Position numbers and translations under genes: made by a program
Assembly: GCF_945859685.1 (NCBI RefSeq)
Contig: NC_079147.1
Span: forward strand, 91,504,315-91,568,314
DNA from: Eupeodes corollae
Taxonomy: Eukaryota > Arthropoda > Insecta > Diptera > Syrphidae
Direction: 5' to 3'
Length of the DNA stretch: 64,000 nucleotides
Shown: positions 35,985-46,085 of the stretch, in pieces
How positions within the stretch are numbered: position 1 is the first letter of the stretch
How the letters are laid out: each line of letters begins with the position of its first letter
The notes under the pieces: generated by a model
The model's database searches: none
Told to the model about the DNA's origin: nothing
Seen by the model: the letters and a program-made list of their open reading frames with translations, nothing else

Positions 35985-36330
35985 TAACACAGTGCCGCAT
36001 TTGACTTTAAAGCAAAACCAATTATATGCAATTGTTGGAAAAATCCACAGATTCACAAGACAATATCATTAAATCACTTCAAGCATTGGTGGAAGACATT
36101 CGAGAAAGCCCAAAAACATGAGCAGAATTTGCAAAGAAATCGATTACTTGCAAAAAGATACAAGTAAGGAACTGTTGGTTCTAAAATAAAGCCTTCCCAG
36201 TACAAGAATGCTATCAAGCAAAAATCGAATGACAGGCGAATCAAACTTAAATTAATACAAGACCTATTGAAAATAAAAAAAAACAAATTCTCCAAAAATC
36301 CAACTGTGATTCCACAAACTAGTACCTACA
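35985..36330 (+). pseudogene. Possible second ORF of the Harbinger element
   Basis: The plus strand reads QLLEKSTDSQDNIIKSLQ then ALVEDIRESPK (about 36029-36118) and later basic stretches. Harbinger elements carry a second, Myb/SANT-like protein gene, often on the opposite strand to the transposase. This coiled, convergent fragment fits that position but has no diagnostic SANT residues. The assignment is inference only. Confidence 0.3.
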
Positions 36331-36424
36331 AAACGAAATGTCACTATACCTACAAGATCTCTATTATTGTTTTTATTGAATGAAGTTTAAGTCTTTAAGT
36401 ACCTTACATTTATTGTGATGAATT

Positions 36425-37480
36425 TTAATTTAATTTTTGCGTGTTATTTAAATATATAAGAATATTGCTTCTTATTAACAAAACTGCATTTGTATCAGGT
36501 TCCAGGTTAAAGGGTACAGTTTCGTAGTCTTCATCATGGCCATGATCCTGTATTTCTTTTTCCAGCAGATGAATATTCCGTGCAATACAAATGTTATGCA
36601 AAGCTACACAAACATTTATTATTTGCGTTGCTTTATTTGGGCTGTAATGAATTTCACGTGCTCTGAGGATACATCTCAATCTGCTTTTTAGGATACCAAT
36701 CGTACGCTCAATAATGTTCCGTGCCTTAGCATGCCTTTTGTTAAAAGAAATTTCAGGCGAACCTTCTTCGGTAATGCGAAATTGTGTGAGAAGAGATGGT
36801 TTTAAAGCATATCCAGCATCTCTTATTTAATTTGAAAATATTTGCTGATGCATGTGCAGGCATATTTTTACCTAAGAGACAAGTTTTCGTTGTTCCACTT
36901 CGATGTCAATATTCAAAAATTTGCTTTAAGCTGGACATATTGAAGACAATTGAGCCGTCTGATGACCCAGGATACCGTGCATTAATAAAACGAAATCTAC
37001 TTGTATCGTCTCAAAAACTAAAGTAGTAATCATTAAAAATTGAAAAAGATATTATGTTTCAAAAGGACATACAACCATTGTAATATTAATATTGAAGTTC
37101 TTTTTTGGGAGACGTTATGTTTACATGTGTGCCATCAATACAACCAATAACAAAAATACGCTTTTCTGCTTCGGTGTAATGAAAGCTTATTCATTTGGAC
37201 AATCTTTCCATAACCGATAGCACTTCCTTAAGCACTAACGAAACAGTTGATTGGGCAAGGCCTATACAAAACTCATTACCAAGACTAACTTGGTATGAAC
37301 CATGTGCACAGAATCTTAAAGTAGTAGCAAGTTTTATTATGTTGGGTATGGAAGAGCTTCTTATTGCTGGTCTGAATTTTGTATTAATTATACCTAGAAG
37401 TTCTAAATATTCAAATTTAGTGATAATCGAGTTAGTAAAACACAGAACAAACAAATTACTATTTCAAGAACAAACACAAT
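36425..37480 (-). pseudogene. PIF/Harbinger transposase remnant
   Basis: Minus strand, several frames. An N-terminal open frame of 87 codons (37454-37191) includes TTLRFCAHGSYQVSLG and a STVSLVLKEVLSVMERL helix, matching the region before the catalytic core. IGCIDGTHVNI (about 37153-37121) carries the first catalytic Asp. FINARYPGSSDGS (about 36985-36945) follows. The LLGDSGY-type second Asp site reads LLGKNMPA and has lost the Asp. NIIERTIGILK (about 36722-36690) keeps the third, Glu, residue. The C-terminal block LRAREIHYSPNKATQIINV then CVALHNICI (36670-36590) is well preserved. TIRs were not found. Confidence 0.8.
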
Positions 37481-38741
37481 AAAGAACTTTAGAATCTGAA
37501 ATATTTACAATTCAGACAATATTTTGTGAGCTTATTACGATTTAAAACCGATTAAGTTACACAATTCCAAACTAGAAAGCCAATGGAAGCAATCGAAACT
37601 CTTTGATTCGATTAATGATCAACAATGACAATCAAGGCCATACTTTCGATATGTATTGTGGAGATTAAAAGGTCAAACCATCAAATAAATACCTCGCTCT
37701 CGGATCTCGTGTAGTTCTTGATTTGTTTGAGATTGTGGAAACACCTAGTGACCATCGTGTTTCTTGATTATTATTCTACCAGCCTCGACATCATGGCTTC
37801 CTTACGTCAATAAAGATATTGGGCAACCGCAACGGTTTCGGATATTGAACAAGAAAATGTGTCTTCTTAAATCTTTAAAGGCCGTGATGAAGTCAAAATG
37901 TGACTTCTTCCGCCAATATTTTTTGTGTAAGATGGAAGGGCAATGCTGGTGTAACCCTTGTAACTAATTATGACAATTTTGAATCATCGGGTAAAGTAAC
38001 GACCAAAAAAAAGTTTGTAATTCCCCAAAAATACTAATTCAGCTACGTTGCAGAATTTTCCACAACACAGCACAATGGACTTTTGAGAAATGCCATATAA
38101 ATAAGAGAATTATGTTTATACATACTTCTGGCCAGTGTACTAATTTGCCATAAAGCCCAAATTAAATTTGAACATTAAGAGAGGAATTCATTGGTCCAAT
38201 TTAATTTTTCTCACAATTTTGAAAGTAAAATATTTATAATATTGATTTGAAATCAAATGGCAAAAGATTTAAAGGAACACAGAATGAAATAGTTATTGGT
38301 TGCAAAATGCCTTTATAAATTTTATTGCTGAAAGTTCTTAAAATGGAATTGAGGCAAAAAAGCCAAAGTAAAAAACTTGGAAATGCAAAAACATGTGTTA
38401 CAAGTTTGTCTCAAAAGTGACAAATTTTGTCAACCATAAAGAGGTATTGAGAGTAGTTCTTGCAATAAATTTTCTTTCGATGCAACCCACAGAAAATTGT
38501 TGAAACATTGTTTTGCACGCAATTTTCGAAGGACAGAAATGGTGTAACCCACTTACCCCACTTCTGCATTATTCAATTTTTTTAAATTAAGCAATTCTAA
38601 ACACAAACGCCATTTCTGCACCAAAATTGTACAGTAAGGTAAATCATAGATCGCTATTCAAAACAACAGCATCAAATTTGTAACATTTGTTTCGTGGTGT
38701 TTCTTATGCAGTGAAAGTAATAAAATCATAAAATATTAAAA

Positions 38742-40500
38742 ATGTCCACACGAGGTAAGTACCTGCGTAGATATTAATTCAAATGAATTGCTAAGGTATT
38801 GATAAAATCTAAGTTAGAAGACATAAAACAAGCAGAATTGATGCTGAGCAAATGAGAATCTAGGGGATCATACAATGATAGTAAGCATCGCAAATAATTT
38901 ATGTAATGTCCACGTCACGTGACCAAGTTCGGGCATTTGATCACGCTTTTGAGATTGGTACTATTTCTCTTTCTATTCGGGTTATATTTTCAACGTTTTT
39001 AGGTAATTATTATTATTTTTTTCAATTTATTCAATCTTAAACCTATCTTAAAGCTAGACAAAAATTCATAAAACTAGCCTAATTATCCATAACTTACAAC
39101 TAACTTAATGGTCCCATACGGACACCCTAAGTTAAACTATAACACTTAAAACTAATGCCTTTCGGCCCTAAGATCTGTTTTACTTCATTTAAATTTCATT
39201 TCATTTATTTTTGTATTTATTAGAAAATTTGAACAAAAACTAATACCAATATCCTTTAGGTAATTATTATGAATCCGATGACATTGGGTCATCAACATCC
39301 GCACATTCAGCAATGTTTAACGGAGCACCCCAGCCCCAAAGAACTACTTATGAAAGAGTTTAAAAAAAACAAAGCTCGGGGAATGTTGTTTCATGGTAAT
39401 TATAACAATCACTCATATTGTTTCAAATTTTAAACTAATAATCCCTAAATTCCGACGAGGAAGATTTTCAAGATTCAGGTTCTGAATTGAAGCCAATATC
39501 CTCTAGACCTCTAGACCAACGCTGCAAAGCTGAGCCAAGAAATGAAACTAGTGTACTAAAATTGCAAGAATTTAGACAATTCATAACAAGTTTCCATCAT
39601 ATGAATCACATTACACCCGGCACATGTCGGAAAGAAAATTCTTATCCCCTGATCTTAGCATTTCAAAAATGTATAATTTGTACAAAGATTCTCACACCAG
39701 TTCAGTATCAGAGCATGTATTGCGAATGACTTTTAATTATGTTTTCAACCATTATCACCACCATCATTTCATGCTCCAATAAAAGAAGAAGAGGAATTGT
39801 GACTTTTTTAACAATAAGCTTAACTTTGCGACTGATCACGAGAAGCCTTAAATACAAATTGAACATGAACTGTATGTTGGAAAAGCTGAGTCGGCTAGAA
39901 ATACTAATGAGATGACGCTGCAAAAGCAAAGGAATCTAATGACACTTCCGTAATTGCATTATTGATGTTATAAATACCATGCCAACCCCAGTCATTGCAA
40001 CGGGTGAGTGCTATTATAAGAGGCAACTTTGGACATATTATCTAGGTATCCATGACATGGTAAAGAACAAAGCTTACATATATATTTGGAATGAGTCAGT
40101 TGGATCAAGAGGTCCCACAGAAATTGGCAGCAGCTGCTAATTGCATTATATTAAACATTTTGTGAGTATCTCAAATTTAATTATGAAAATATGAACATTG
40201 ACCAGTGTGGTGAGCAAAATAGGAATATTAAGATGTCCGTTTTGTGTCAATATGTTGTTTCGCATAGTGAATCGTAAATAAAATTGATCAAACACAGTAT
40301 TTCAAAGACATTTATGGCCCTATGAACTGGTATAGGGTTATAGCAGCAGCGGTAAGAAAGAAGGATCTATTTAAAATTATTGTTAAGGATGGATCTGTGA
40401 TGTTCTCGACGAACAAATTGGAAAAAAATATAGCAAATCGAAAGATTCAATGGCTTTAATTTTCTTCAATATTTCTCAAAAGTATGAAGACGTGTTTTTT
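38742..40500 (+). pseudogene. DUF7869-type protein, degenerate
   Basis: A start codon at 38742 encodes MSTR and runs straight into a consensus splice donor (GAG then GTAAGT, 38753-38760). A candidate acceptor lies at 39000-39002, and the next exon gives an acidic, Ser-rich N-terminus (ESDDIGSSTSAHSA). Downstream blocks in shifting frames: LSISKMYNLYKDSHTSSVSE then HVLRMTFNYVFN (about 39653-39753), MPTPVIATGECYYKRQLWTY then YLGIHDM (39978-40058), WNESVGSRGPTEIGS (about 40089-40133), DQCGEQNRNIKMSVLCQYVV (about 40200-40260), and WYRVIAAAVRKKDLFKI (40330-40380). These follow the order of large insect families annotated as DUF7869. The segment with the GHSYLPxDxDF-type motif that should follow 40270 is deleted. 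Function is unknown; an RNase H-like nuclease is my inference. Confidence 0.65.
39014..39254 (-). mobile_element. 5'-truncated Jockey-group LINE insertion (3' UTR only)
   Basis: About 240 bp whose complement matches the 3' UTR of the LINE at 19.3-21.1 kb (GTGTCCGTATGGGACCA, TTAGTTGTAAGTTATGG, TTTTTGTCTAGCTTTAAGAT). It is flanked by a 16-bp direct repeat TTTAGGTAATTATTAT at 38998-39013 and 39255-39270. The A-rich tail of the insert faces the left repeat, as expected for target-primed reverse transcription. It split the acceptor/exon junction of the surrounding DUF7869-type gene. Confidence 0.85.
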
Positions 40501-40999
40501 GAAACTGTGATATTAAAAATAGAACAAAATTTATAACTTGTATTTTTAATTATTGGTGTAACCAATTTCCTTTTTAAAATAATTTCTTTATCCTGAAATC
40601 AGTAAGTGTAATTCATATAAAATCCAGTAAATCCCACAATTACAGAAAAAATTAAGTTCTAAAATAGAAGATATTCCGCCAGTTATGTCATAGCTGAGGT
40701 TTATTAGCAATTCTTTGAAATAGGAAACCAATAATAAACAAATGTTTTTCTTTAATTTCTTTAACCTTGATTTTCTCAATTATTGGCATTAGGGTTACGC
40801 CATTTCTGTTCTCAATGACTCTATATTCTTACAATTTCTATGCATCTTTACTTATGGTGTGATAGGAAATCGGATTTTTAATTTACCCATTCGATTGACC
40901 AAAGCGAAGAACTGATAAATGCTCGTCATAACTACTGTTTTCTGGAAGGACATGAAAAATTTCAAACTTTTTTCAACATATTTTGGCATAAAGCCTTAT

Positions 41000-42097
41000 C
41001 AAAGATCGAAATCAGTCCGAAAAATCGTATTATGACGTTGATTGACCACAAATTATTCGAGACCGTAAAGTGCATTTATGGGTGGTATTGATTTTATATT
41101 GGTATTGATTTTTATTAAAACATAAATTATTTACAAAATTCCTGTAATTTTTTTCATAATGATAATATCGGTATGGTTTAATTATGTATATGGAACAAAT
41201 TATCGCCCATTCCATTCGATGACGCTGAGGCAAAATTGATGTTCTATGCCGGTTATGTACTAAATTATCTCATCTCTTAGTTGCTCAATTGTTGCTGGTG
41301 TATCAACGCACACCTTATCTTTCAAATAACCCTAAAGAATCCTAGGGTTTCAAATCACATGATCTTGGCGGCCAATTGACATTGCCGCCATGTGAGATAA
41401 CATCGTGCCATAAAAAGTTCGTTATCATCTCACGAAAGCGAACACCATTCCTAGTAACTGCCTGACCGGCCTCACTTTGGAACAAATACGGCCGATGATG
41501 CCGCCAGTCTATAAATCGCACCAAACAGTCACTCTTTGTGGTTCTATTTGCTTTTCGACAATCATACTTGGATTATCGTTCGCTAAATGCTGCAATTCAG
41601 CTTATTGACGAATCCGTTGAGGTGAAAATTAGCCTAATCACTGAAGATACGATTTCCTTCCAAAGTTGATAATCCACTATTGCCATTTCTTGCCACCATT
41701 CTGAGCATTGACGATGATTTAAGTGATCAAGAGACTTATTGAGTCAATTGCACCTTGAAAGCGTGTAAATGGACGGTTCTTCAGCCACACTATCTCCAAC
41801 AGCTGCAATATTTTGTGCAGTACGAGCTGTGCGAGCAAGCACTGGTGTTTTCACATCTCCTCCAGACCCAGTTTGCTCAAATGTTTGCACGATTTTTCCT
41901 ATTGTATGCACATTTGGACCATTAAATCGACCGACAAAGTCAGGAAGTATGCAAGATACATTGTTTTTGATTTTATGTGTTTTTATGGTTTAAAGTGAAT
42001 AAGCCTGGAATTGAGATATCTCAAATGAAATGCAGAAAAAAAATTGACGATTACGTGTGGTCACATTCAACTACGGCCCTTAAAATTTAAATAACCC
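41000..42097 (-). pseudogene. DUF4817-type mariner transposase remnant with 5' TIR
   Basis: The right-hand end, 42074-42097, complements a TIR of the form AGGGTTATTTAAATTTTAAG. Going down the minus strand: VQAYS-like remnant; LPDFVGRFNGPNVHTIGKIV (about 41950-41890, DUF4817 helix-turn-helix), QTGSGGDVKTPVLARTART (about 41880-41825), RCNRLNKSLDHLN (about 41760-41715), a YLFQSEAGQAVTRNGVRF then REMITNF block (41495-41413), a deletion removing the central catalytic segment, then GGNVNWPPRSCDLKP (41386-41342). A C-terminal piece reaches about 41030. No 3' TIR is seen. Clearly inactive. Confidence 0.8.
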
Positions 42098-42189
42098 TAA
42101 GAAGATATGGTATGAAACATTTGTTTATTCTTCAGATTTCCAAATGAAAGTTTTCTTACAAATACGAAATTCTTCCAAAAATACTTCTT

Positions 42190-42285
42190 AATACTTGATG
42201 GGTACCACGTGGGACTGTCATGCCAGAAGTTTTGGGTTTAATACCTGCTTCACTGAAAGATATTTTTTTCACGGGTAAAAAAATA
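42190..42285 (+). mobile_element. tRNA-derived SINE, degenerate copy 3
   Basis: It reads ACCACGTGGGACTGTCATGC, CAGAAGTTTTGGGTTTAATACC (B-box-like, 42234-42245) and TTTTTTTCACGGGTA. These match the head and early body of the SINE at 21.1 kb and the head at 14.3 kb. The body beyond 42285 is lost. The 89-codon ORF starting at 42220 begins inside this SINE and is unlikely to be a gene. Confidence 0.6.
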
Positions 42286-42651
42286 AAATGTAAGGATTAT
42301 CAATTGGAAGTTATACACCTTGCAGCCTTGATTGTGCATCCCAAGAAACTTCTAGGTTCTTATAAACTGGGACGACTTGATATTACAGTAATTAATTATG
42401 ATTTCGAATTAGTTTTGCATTCAAAAACCCTTGCAAAATTAATATATTGTCGTTTCGTGCCGGTGTTCTCATTTGGAGTCTTCAGTTAACCAATAGGAAA
42501 AAATGTTATTAATCATATATCGTTGAAAAATCTTTCTTAGATTTGAAATTTCAATTTTAAAGTTCTTCAAATCAACCATTAAACTTGTATTTCCACTTTC
42601 CACTCACCTATGCAGTCACGGTATGTCAGTTCCATTTAAAACTCAAAAATT

Positions 42652-43113
42652 ATGATTTACCAAATTCAGGAGTCATTCATTTCCTTTTGCAAATCAGTGC
42701 GGTATGTGCTTAACCACTGTTATTACTGCACTTGTTTTCCGGTTGAAACATCCGAAGTGATTGGGGCCATGTTTTTGATTTTAAATATGTCAAAGTGGTT
42801 ATCACTATTCATCGACAGCGAGTGGTTTTGGTCGATTTTAATTTATTTTTACCCGAGTTGGATAATATGGACATGCTCGTGTCACAATGAAAAGTTTGAA
42901 CGAGCAATTTTGCAATATGGCTATCTCATACCTTGGAGTAAAGTTACCGGTATTTATGGCAATTTAACACAAACCTTAAACCAACACTGTCCTGAAAAAG
43001 ATAACGTAATAAATGTCATAGTTATGATTAATTTCTCTTATCGAGTGCACACCATTTACCGAATGCAAGCAGACAAAATATTCATATTGAACGAAGAAGT
43101 TATATTCCACTGA
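42652..43113 (+). CDS. Unrecognised 153-codon ORF
   Basis: I do not recognise this ORF. It starts at ATG 42652 and ends at TGA 43111-43113, with no interruption over 153 codons. At this base composition that is unusual by chance. The middle (about residues 37-75) is rich in Trp, Phe, Leu and Ile (MSKWLSLFIDSEWFWS, YFYPSWIIWTC) and could be one or two membrane segments. The C-terminal half is mixed and polar. Cys is frequent. It ends 108 bp from a convergent small ORF. No splice or promoter evidence was found. It may be an exon, a relic of an unknown element, or a chance frame. Confidence 0.3.
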   Translation: MIYQIQESFISFCKSVRYVLNHCYYCTCFPVETSEVIGAMFLILNMSKWLSLFIDSEWFWSILIYFYPSWIIWTCSCHNEKFERAILQYGYLIPWSKVTGIYGNLTQTLNQHCPEKDNVINVIVMINFSYRVHTIYRMQADKIFILNEEVIFH

Positions 43114-43221
43114 CAGTTAAAAAGTAAGCTTAAACTTTTATAAATTGTTAGACAAATTTTCAAAGTTAAGTTTCATTCCATTAAAATGCTCACAAGAAAT
43201 AATAAACCGAAATAAGTGAAA

Positions 43222-43428
43222 TTACATTCCACCGTGATCCAATCCAGGTATTAATGTCACTGAGTGTCTAACCTTGTCTTCTTCTTTTCCTATTATAAAT
43301 TGATTCTTATCGAAAAAAGCTTTAAAGTTCTGTTTTTTTAAACAAATTCCATTACCTACAACTTTTATCCTGTCACTGTAACTGTCAATGTCATACTCTA
43401 CTCGCTTCCATGTCATTGATGCTTGCAT
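43222..43428 (-). CDS. Unrecognised 68-codon ORF, convergent with 42652-43113
   Basis: Composition looks protein-like: a basic/acidic mix with KRVEYDIDSYSDRIKVVG, KKQNFKAFFDKNQFIIGKEE and a C-terminal RHSVTLIPGLDHGGM. Upstream in the same frame another ATG (near 43473) gives MTKEYNEQEEV before a single TAA, so the original frame may have been longer. No family recognised. Confidence 0.3.
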   Translation of the reverse strand: MQASMTWKRVEYDIDSYSDRIKVVGNGICLKKQNFKAFFDKNQFIIGKEEDKVRHSVTLIPGLDHGGM

Positions 43429-43439
43429 AAAAACATTTT

Positions 43440-44235
43440 AAACTTCTTCTTGTTCGTTATATTCCTTTGTCATCAAAATATTTAATAAAACAATATTTTA
43501 GTAGAAAAACAAAAGGAAACTTCTCAAACTTTTAATAATTCAATTTTCTGCTAAAGGTAATGCTACCTACGCTATCCTACGCCTAGACTATCGGTGATGA
43601 TGCTTTGTTGTAAACTGTCATTTTTTATTTTTGCTTTTTTATTAGGTAATCAAGGTTGGTTCGTTTTTCGCAAACAATAAAGTTTTGTTTCTCGTAACGG
43701 AGGAGCCGAGGGAACGATTTTGCAATAAAGTAACGCGTTCTGGCGATAATGAAACATTTCATTTGATTTTAATATCAAAAAGTAAAATCAGTTTCATATT
43801 AGTGTGGTTCGGTTTTATAGACAGCACCGTAGCTAATTTTGAAAGTTCCTCGAAACTATTTATGAGGGGAAACTTATCACATCTAGGTCGTAAATCCGAG
43901 TCGTGAACTTGAACGTGACTGCATAATGGTGTCATTAGAGCTCGTTTATAAGTTTAAAACTATAAAAACTTAGAAATTTATATTTTGACGCTGTACGTGG
44001 TAAGAAATGTGATAAGTCAAATCTAGTCTTAAAATTTAATCGTCTTCTCCGTAAATAAAATTGCTTGGGTGGTGTTGTATAATATATGAATTATTTTATG
44101 TAAAGTTCCAAATTTCTGAAGTGAGAACATGGATGTTAACAAAAAACATGAAATCCTGTAAATTATACTTTAGATACTTAAGGAGTTTGATATGGAACGA
44201 AAAAAGAAGAAATGAATTGAAGGTAGTCCTTATAC
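43440..44235. other. No recognisable gene
   Basis: Short frames only (73 and 78 codons); no motif seen. Confidence 0.35.
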
Positions 44236-44600
44236 AATGAAAGTCGATTATCCGGGTTTCAATTATCTGGAACGCTCTTTTAACCGTGATAAAAGTATTT
44301 AACATAAAAACTCTTGTATCCGTAAAAAACATTGTTATTAATTATTATTTATTTTTTTATGTAAGCTATATTATCCGTAATAAACTCTACTATCCGTAAC
44401 TTGAACAAGAACAAAACCGAACAAGTTTTTTCAAATCTAAGAACCAATGCAATTTTGTATCTGTTCAATTGCATTTTAAAAGACACGGAAAAAGAAGACC
44501 AGCATAATACATTTTTCGGGTTGCGTTTCGTTTCTTATGTTTGCATGGATTTGAAAATCTGAAAAGAAGTATCGTCGTGTTAATGGCTTCTTTTTTTTAG

Positions 44601-45399
44601 ATGAAAATAAAAGACCGCGTAAAGTCAATTAAGAAAAAAGTAGAATTGATTAATAAACATCGCAAAAGTACTGTGCATGTGATAATGTTAGCTAAAAGTT
44701 ATAAAATCCGCACCCAAACAGTGTTAACAATAAAGACAAGATTTTTTGCTGACTATAAAAGTATTTTAGAGGCACAAAACTTTTAAAAAAAGCTGAAAGT
44801 CCCAAAATGGACGCAGCAACTTATGAATGGTTCTGAAAGATGGCTTGGAAAATTCAAAAACCGCCAAGGAATTCATGGATTGAAAGCGATTGGGGAAAAA
44901 GAATCTGCTATCTATGAAGCTGCTTTTTCTAAACTCATTCAAACAGAGAATTTAAGCAATGAGCAAATATACAATGCCGATGAAACCACATTTTTCGGAA
45001 ATGATTGCCCTAAAACTCTTTGGCATGCAACGACGAGGGTTCAGTTGAAGGACATAACGAATCGAAGGAACGACTCACTGTACCGGTTTGTTCTAATGCT
45101 TCAGGACTCATAAATGCATGTTGATGGTTATTGGCAAAAGCGCTCGTCTAAGAGCTTCCAGTTATCTACAAACCAACAAGCCAGCTTGGGTAACCCAACA
45201 ATTGTTCCTTGATTGGTTAAATAAAAACTTTGTAACAGAAGTTAAACAGCACAGGGAAATAAACAATCTTGACAAGAACTCAAAAGTTTTATTGCTCTTG
45301 GATAACTGTCCAACCTATCCAGACCATAATGGGTTTAAGGCCACAAATACTAGTGAGGTACTTTCCACCAAACTGCATTTTTCTGATAATGGCTTCTAA
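44601..45399 (+). pseudogene. Tigger (pogo-type) transposase, truncated
   Basis: Frames in order: a CENP-B-like helix-turn-helix start RVKSIKKKVELINKHRKS and TVHVIMLAKSYKIRTQTV (44613-44720); a second DNA-binding block SERWLGKFKNRQGIHGLKAI (about 44829-44890); EQIYNADETTFF (about 44961-44996), with the first catalytic Asp in the usual NADET context; AWVTQQLFLDWLNKNFV (45184-45234); and KVLLLLDNCPTYPDHNGF (45286-45339), with the second Asp. Two frame changes and two stops occur. The third catalytic residue and C-terminus are missing because the repeat insertion begins at about 45400. It would have acted as a nuclear cut-and-paste transposase. Confidence 0.85.
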
Positions 45400-46085
45400 T
45401 TTAGTTGGAAGCCATAATCTCAAATTGTTGAAAACATATTTGTGTCAAAAAATCATTATTTGTTACCAACTTTTGTTTATTTTTTTCAGGTTTTTTTTTT
45501 TGTCTGTCAATTTTACGGAATGTTGAGAACAATATTTCTTATAAGATTAAATAAGTTTGAAGCGATAATCTCAAGTTTTTGAAAATATATTTGATTTGAA
45601 ATTCAATTTTTACTAACTTTGAGTAGGTACCTAATGTTTTTTTACGTTTTTGTTTTTTATAAAACAAAAAACGATTTTTCCATTTTTTATTCGTAAAATT
45701 TCCGAGGTGACAAATTTTTTTTTAAATATACTCGTTACAATATATTATATAAAATTTAATTCAAGTCTGTAACGGTTTAGGTTTGTGAGATAGTTAGGGT
45801 TAACCAAAGTGTTCACCTTTTTTTTAAACTGCTATGGTAAAAAAAACCCACCCACGCAATTTTCTTGTGAGCCCTTTCTGCATTATTATCTGTACAACAA
45901 CATTTATTTAAAATCGCTATCTCTACTGGTTCTTAAACTATGGACAACGAAAAAATCGTAATTAAACTTACGAACGTACGAACTTACAATACAATCTATT
46001 ATTTCGACTCTAGGGATGTCGAAAAATGTCAAAATTTTCAATTTGGCAAATGGGACCGCTTACAAGAACTTTTGATAAGTTTAAA
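45400..46085 (+). repeat. GAGGCTGGG-family repeat nested in Tigger
   Basis: It starts inside an internal unit (GAAGCCATAATCTCAAATTG) and continues through one or two further units, GGTTAACCAAAGTGTTCACC, CACCCACGCAATTTTCTTG and ACGAACGTACGAAC. It ends at GGGACCGCTTACAAGAACTT, a decayed right end. The left end is absent. Confidence 0.8.

Larger units (their letters stand above)
38533..40809 (+). mobile_element. Putative DNA transposon with DUF7869-type gene
   Basis: The ends are inverted: ACAGAAATGGTGTAACCC at 38533-38550 and its complement, differing at one base (ACAGAAATGGCGTAACCC), at 40792-40809. Just inside the left end CGCCATTTCTG (38608-38618) is a second inverted copy of the core, so the end can fold on itself. 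Near the right end is a further GGTGTAACC (40555-40563). The only coding content between the ends is the DUF7869-like pseudogene. A LINE insertion at 39.0 kb is secondary. No target-site duplication is evident at the outer ends, which leaves the exact boundaries open. Confidence 0.55.

Noticed and set aside
43222..43428. The VTLIPG segment of the 68-codon ORF suggested an NAD-isocitrate dehydrogenase N-terminus.
   Set aside because: The Asp-Gly-x-Gly residues that must follow are absent (LDHGGM then stop), and no donor site could splice in the rest.
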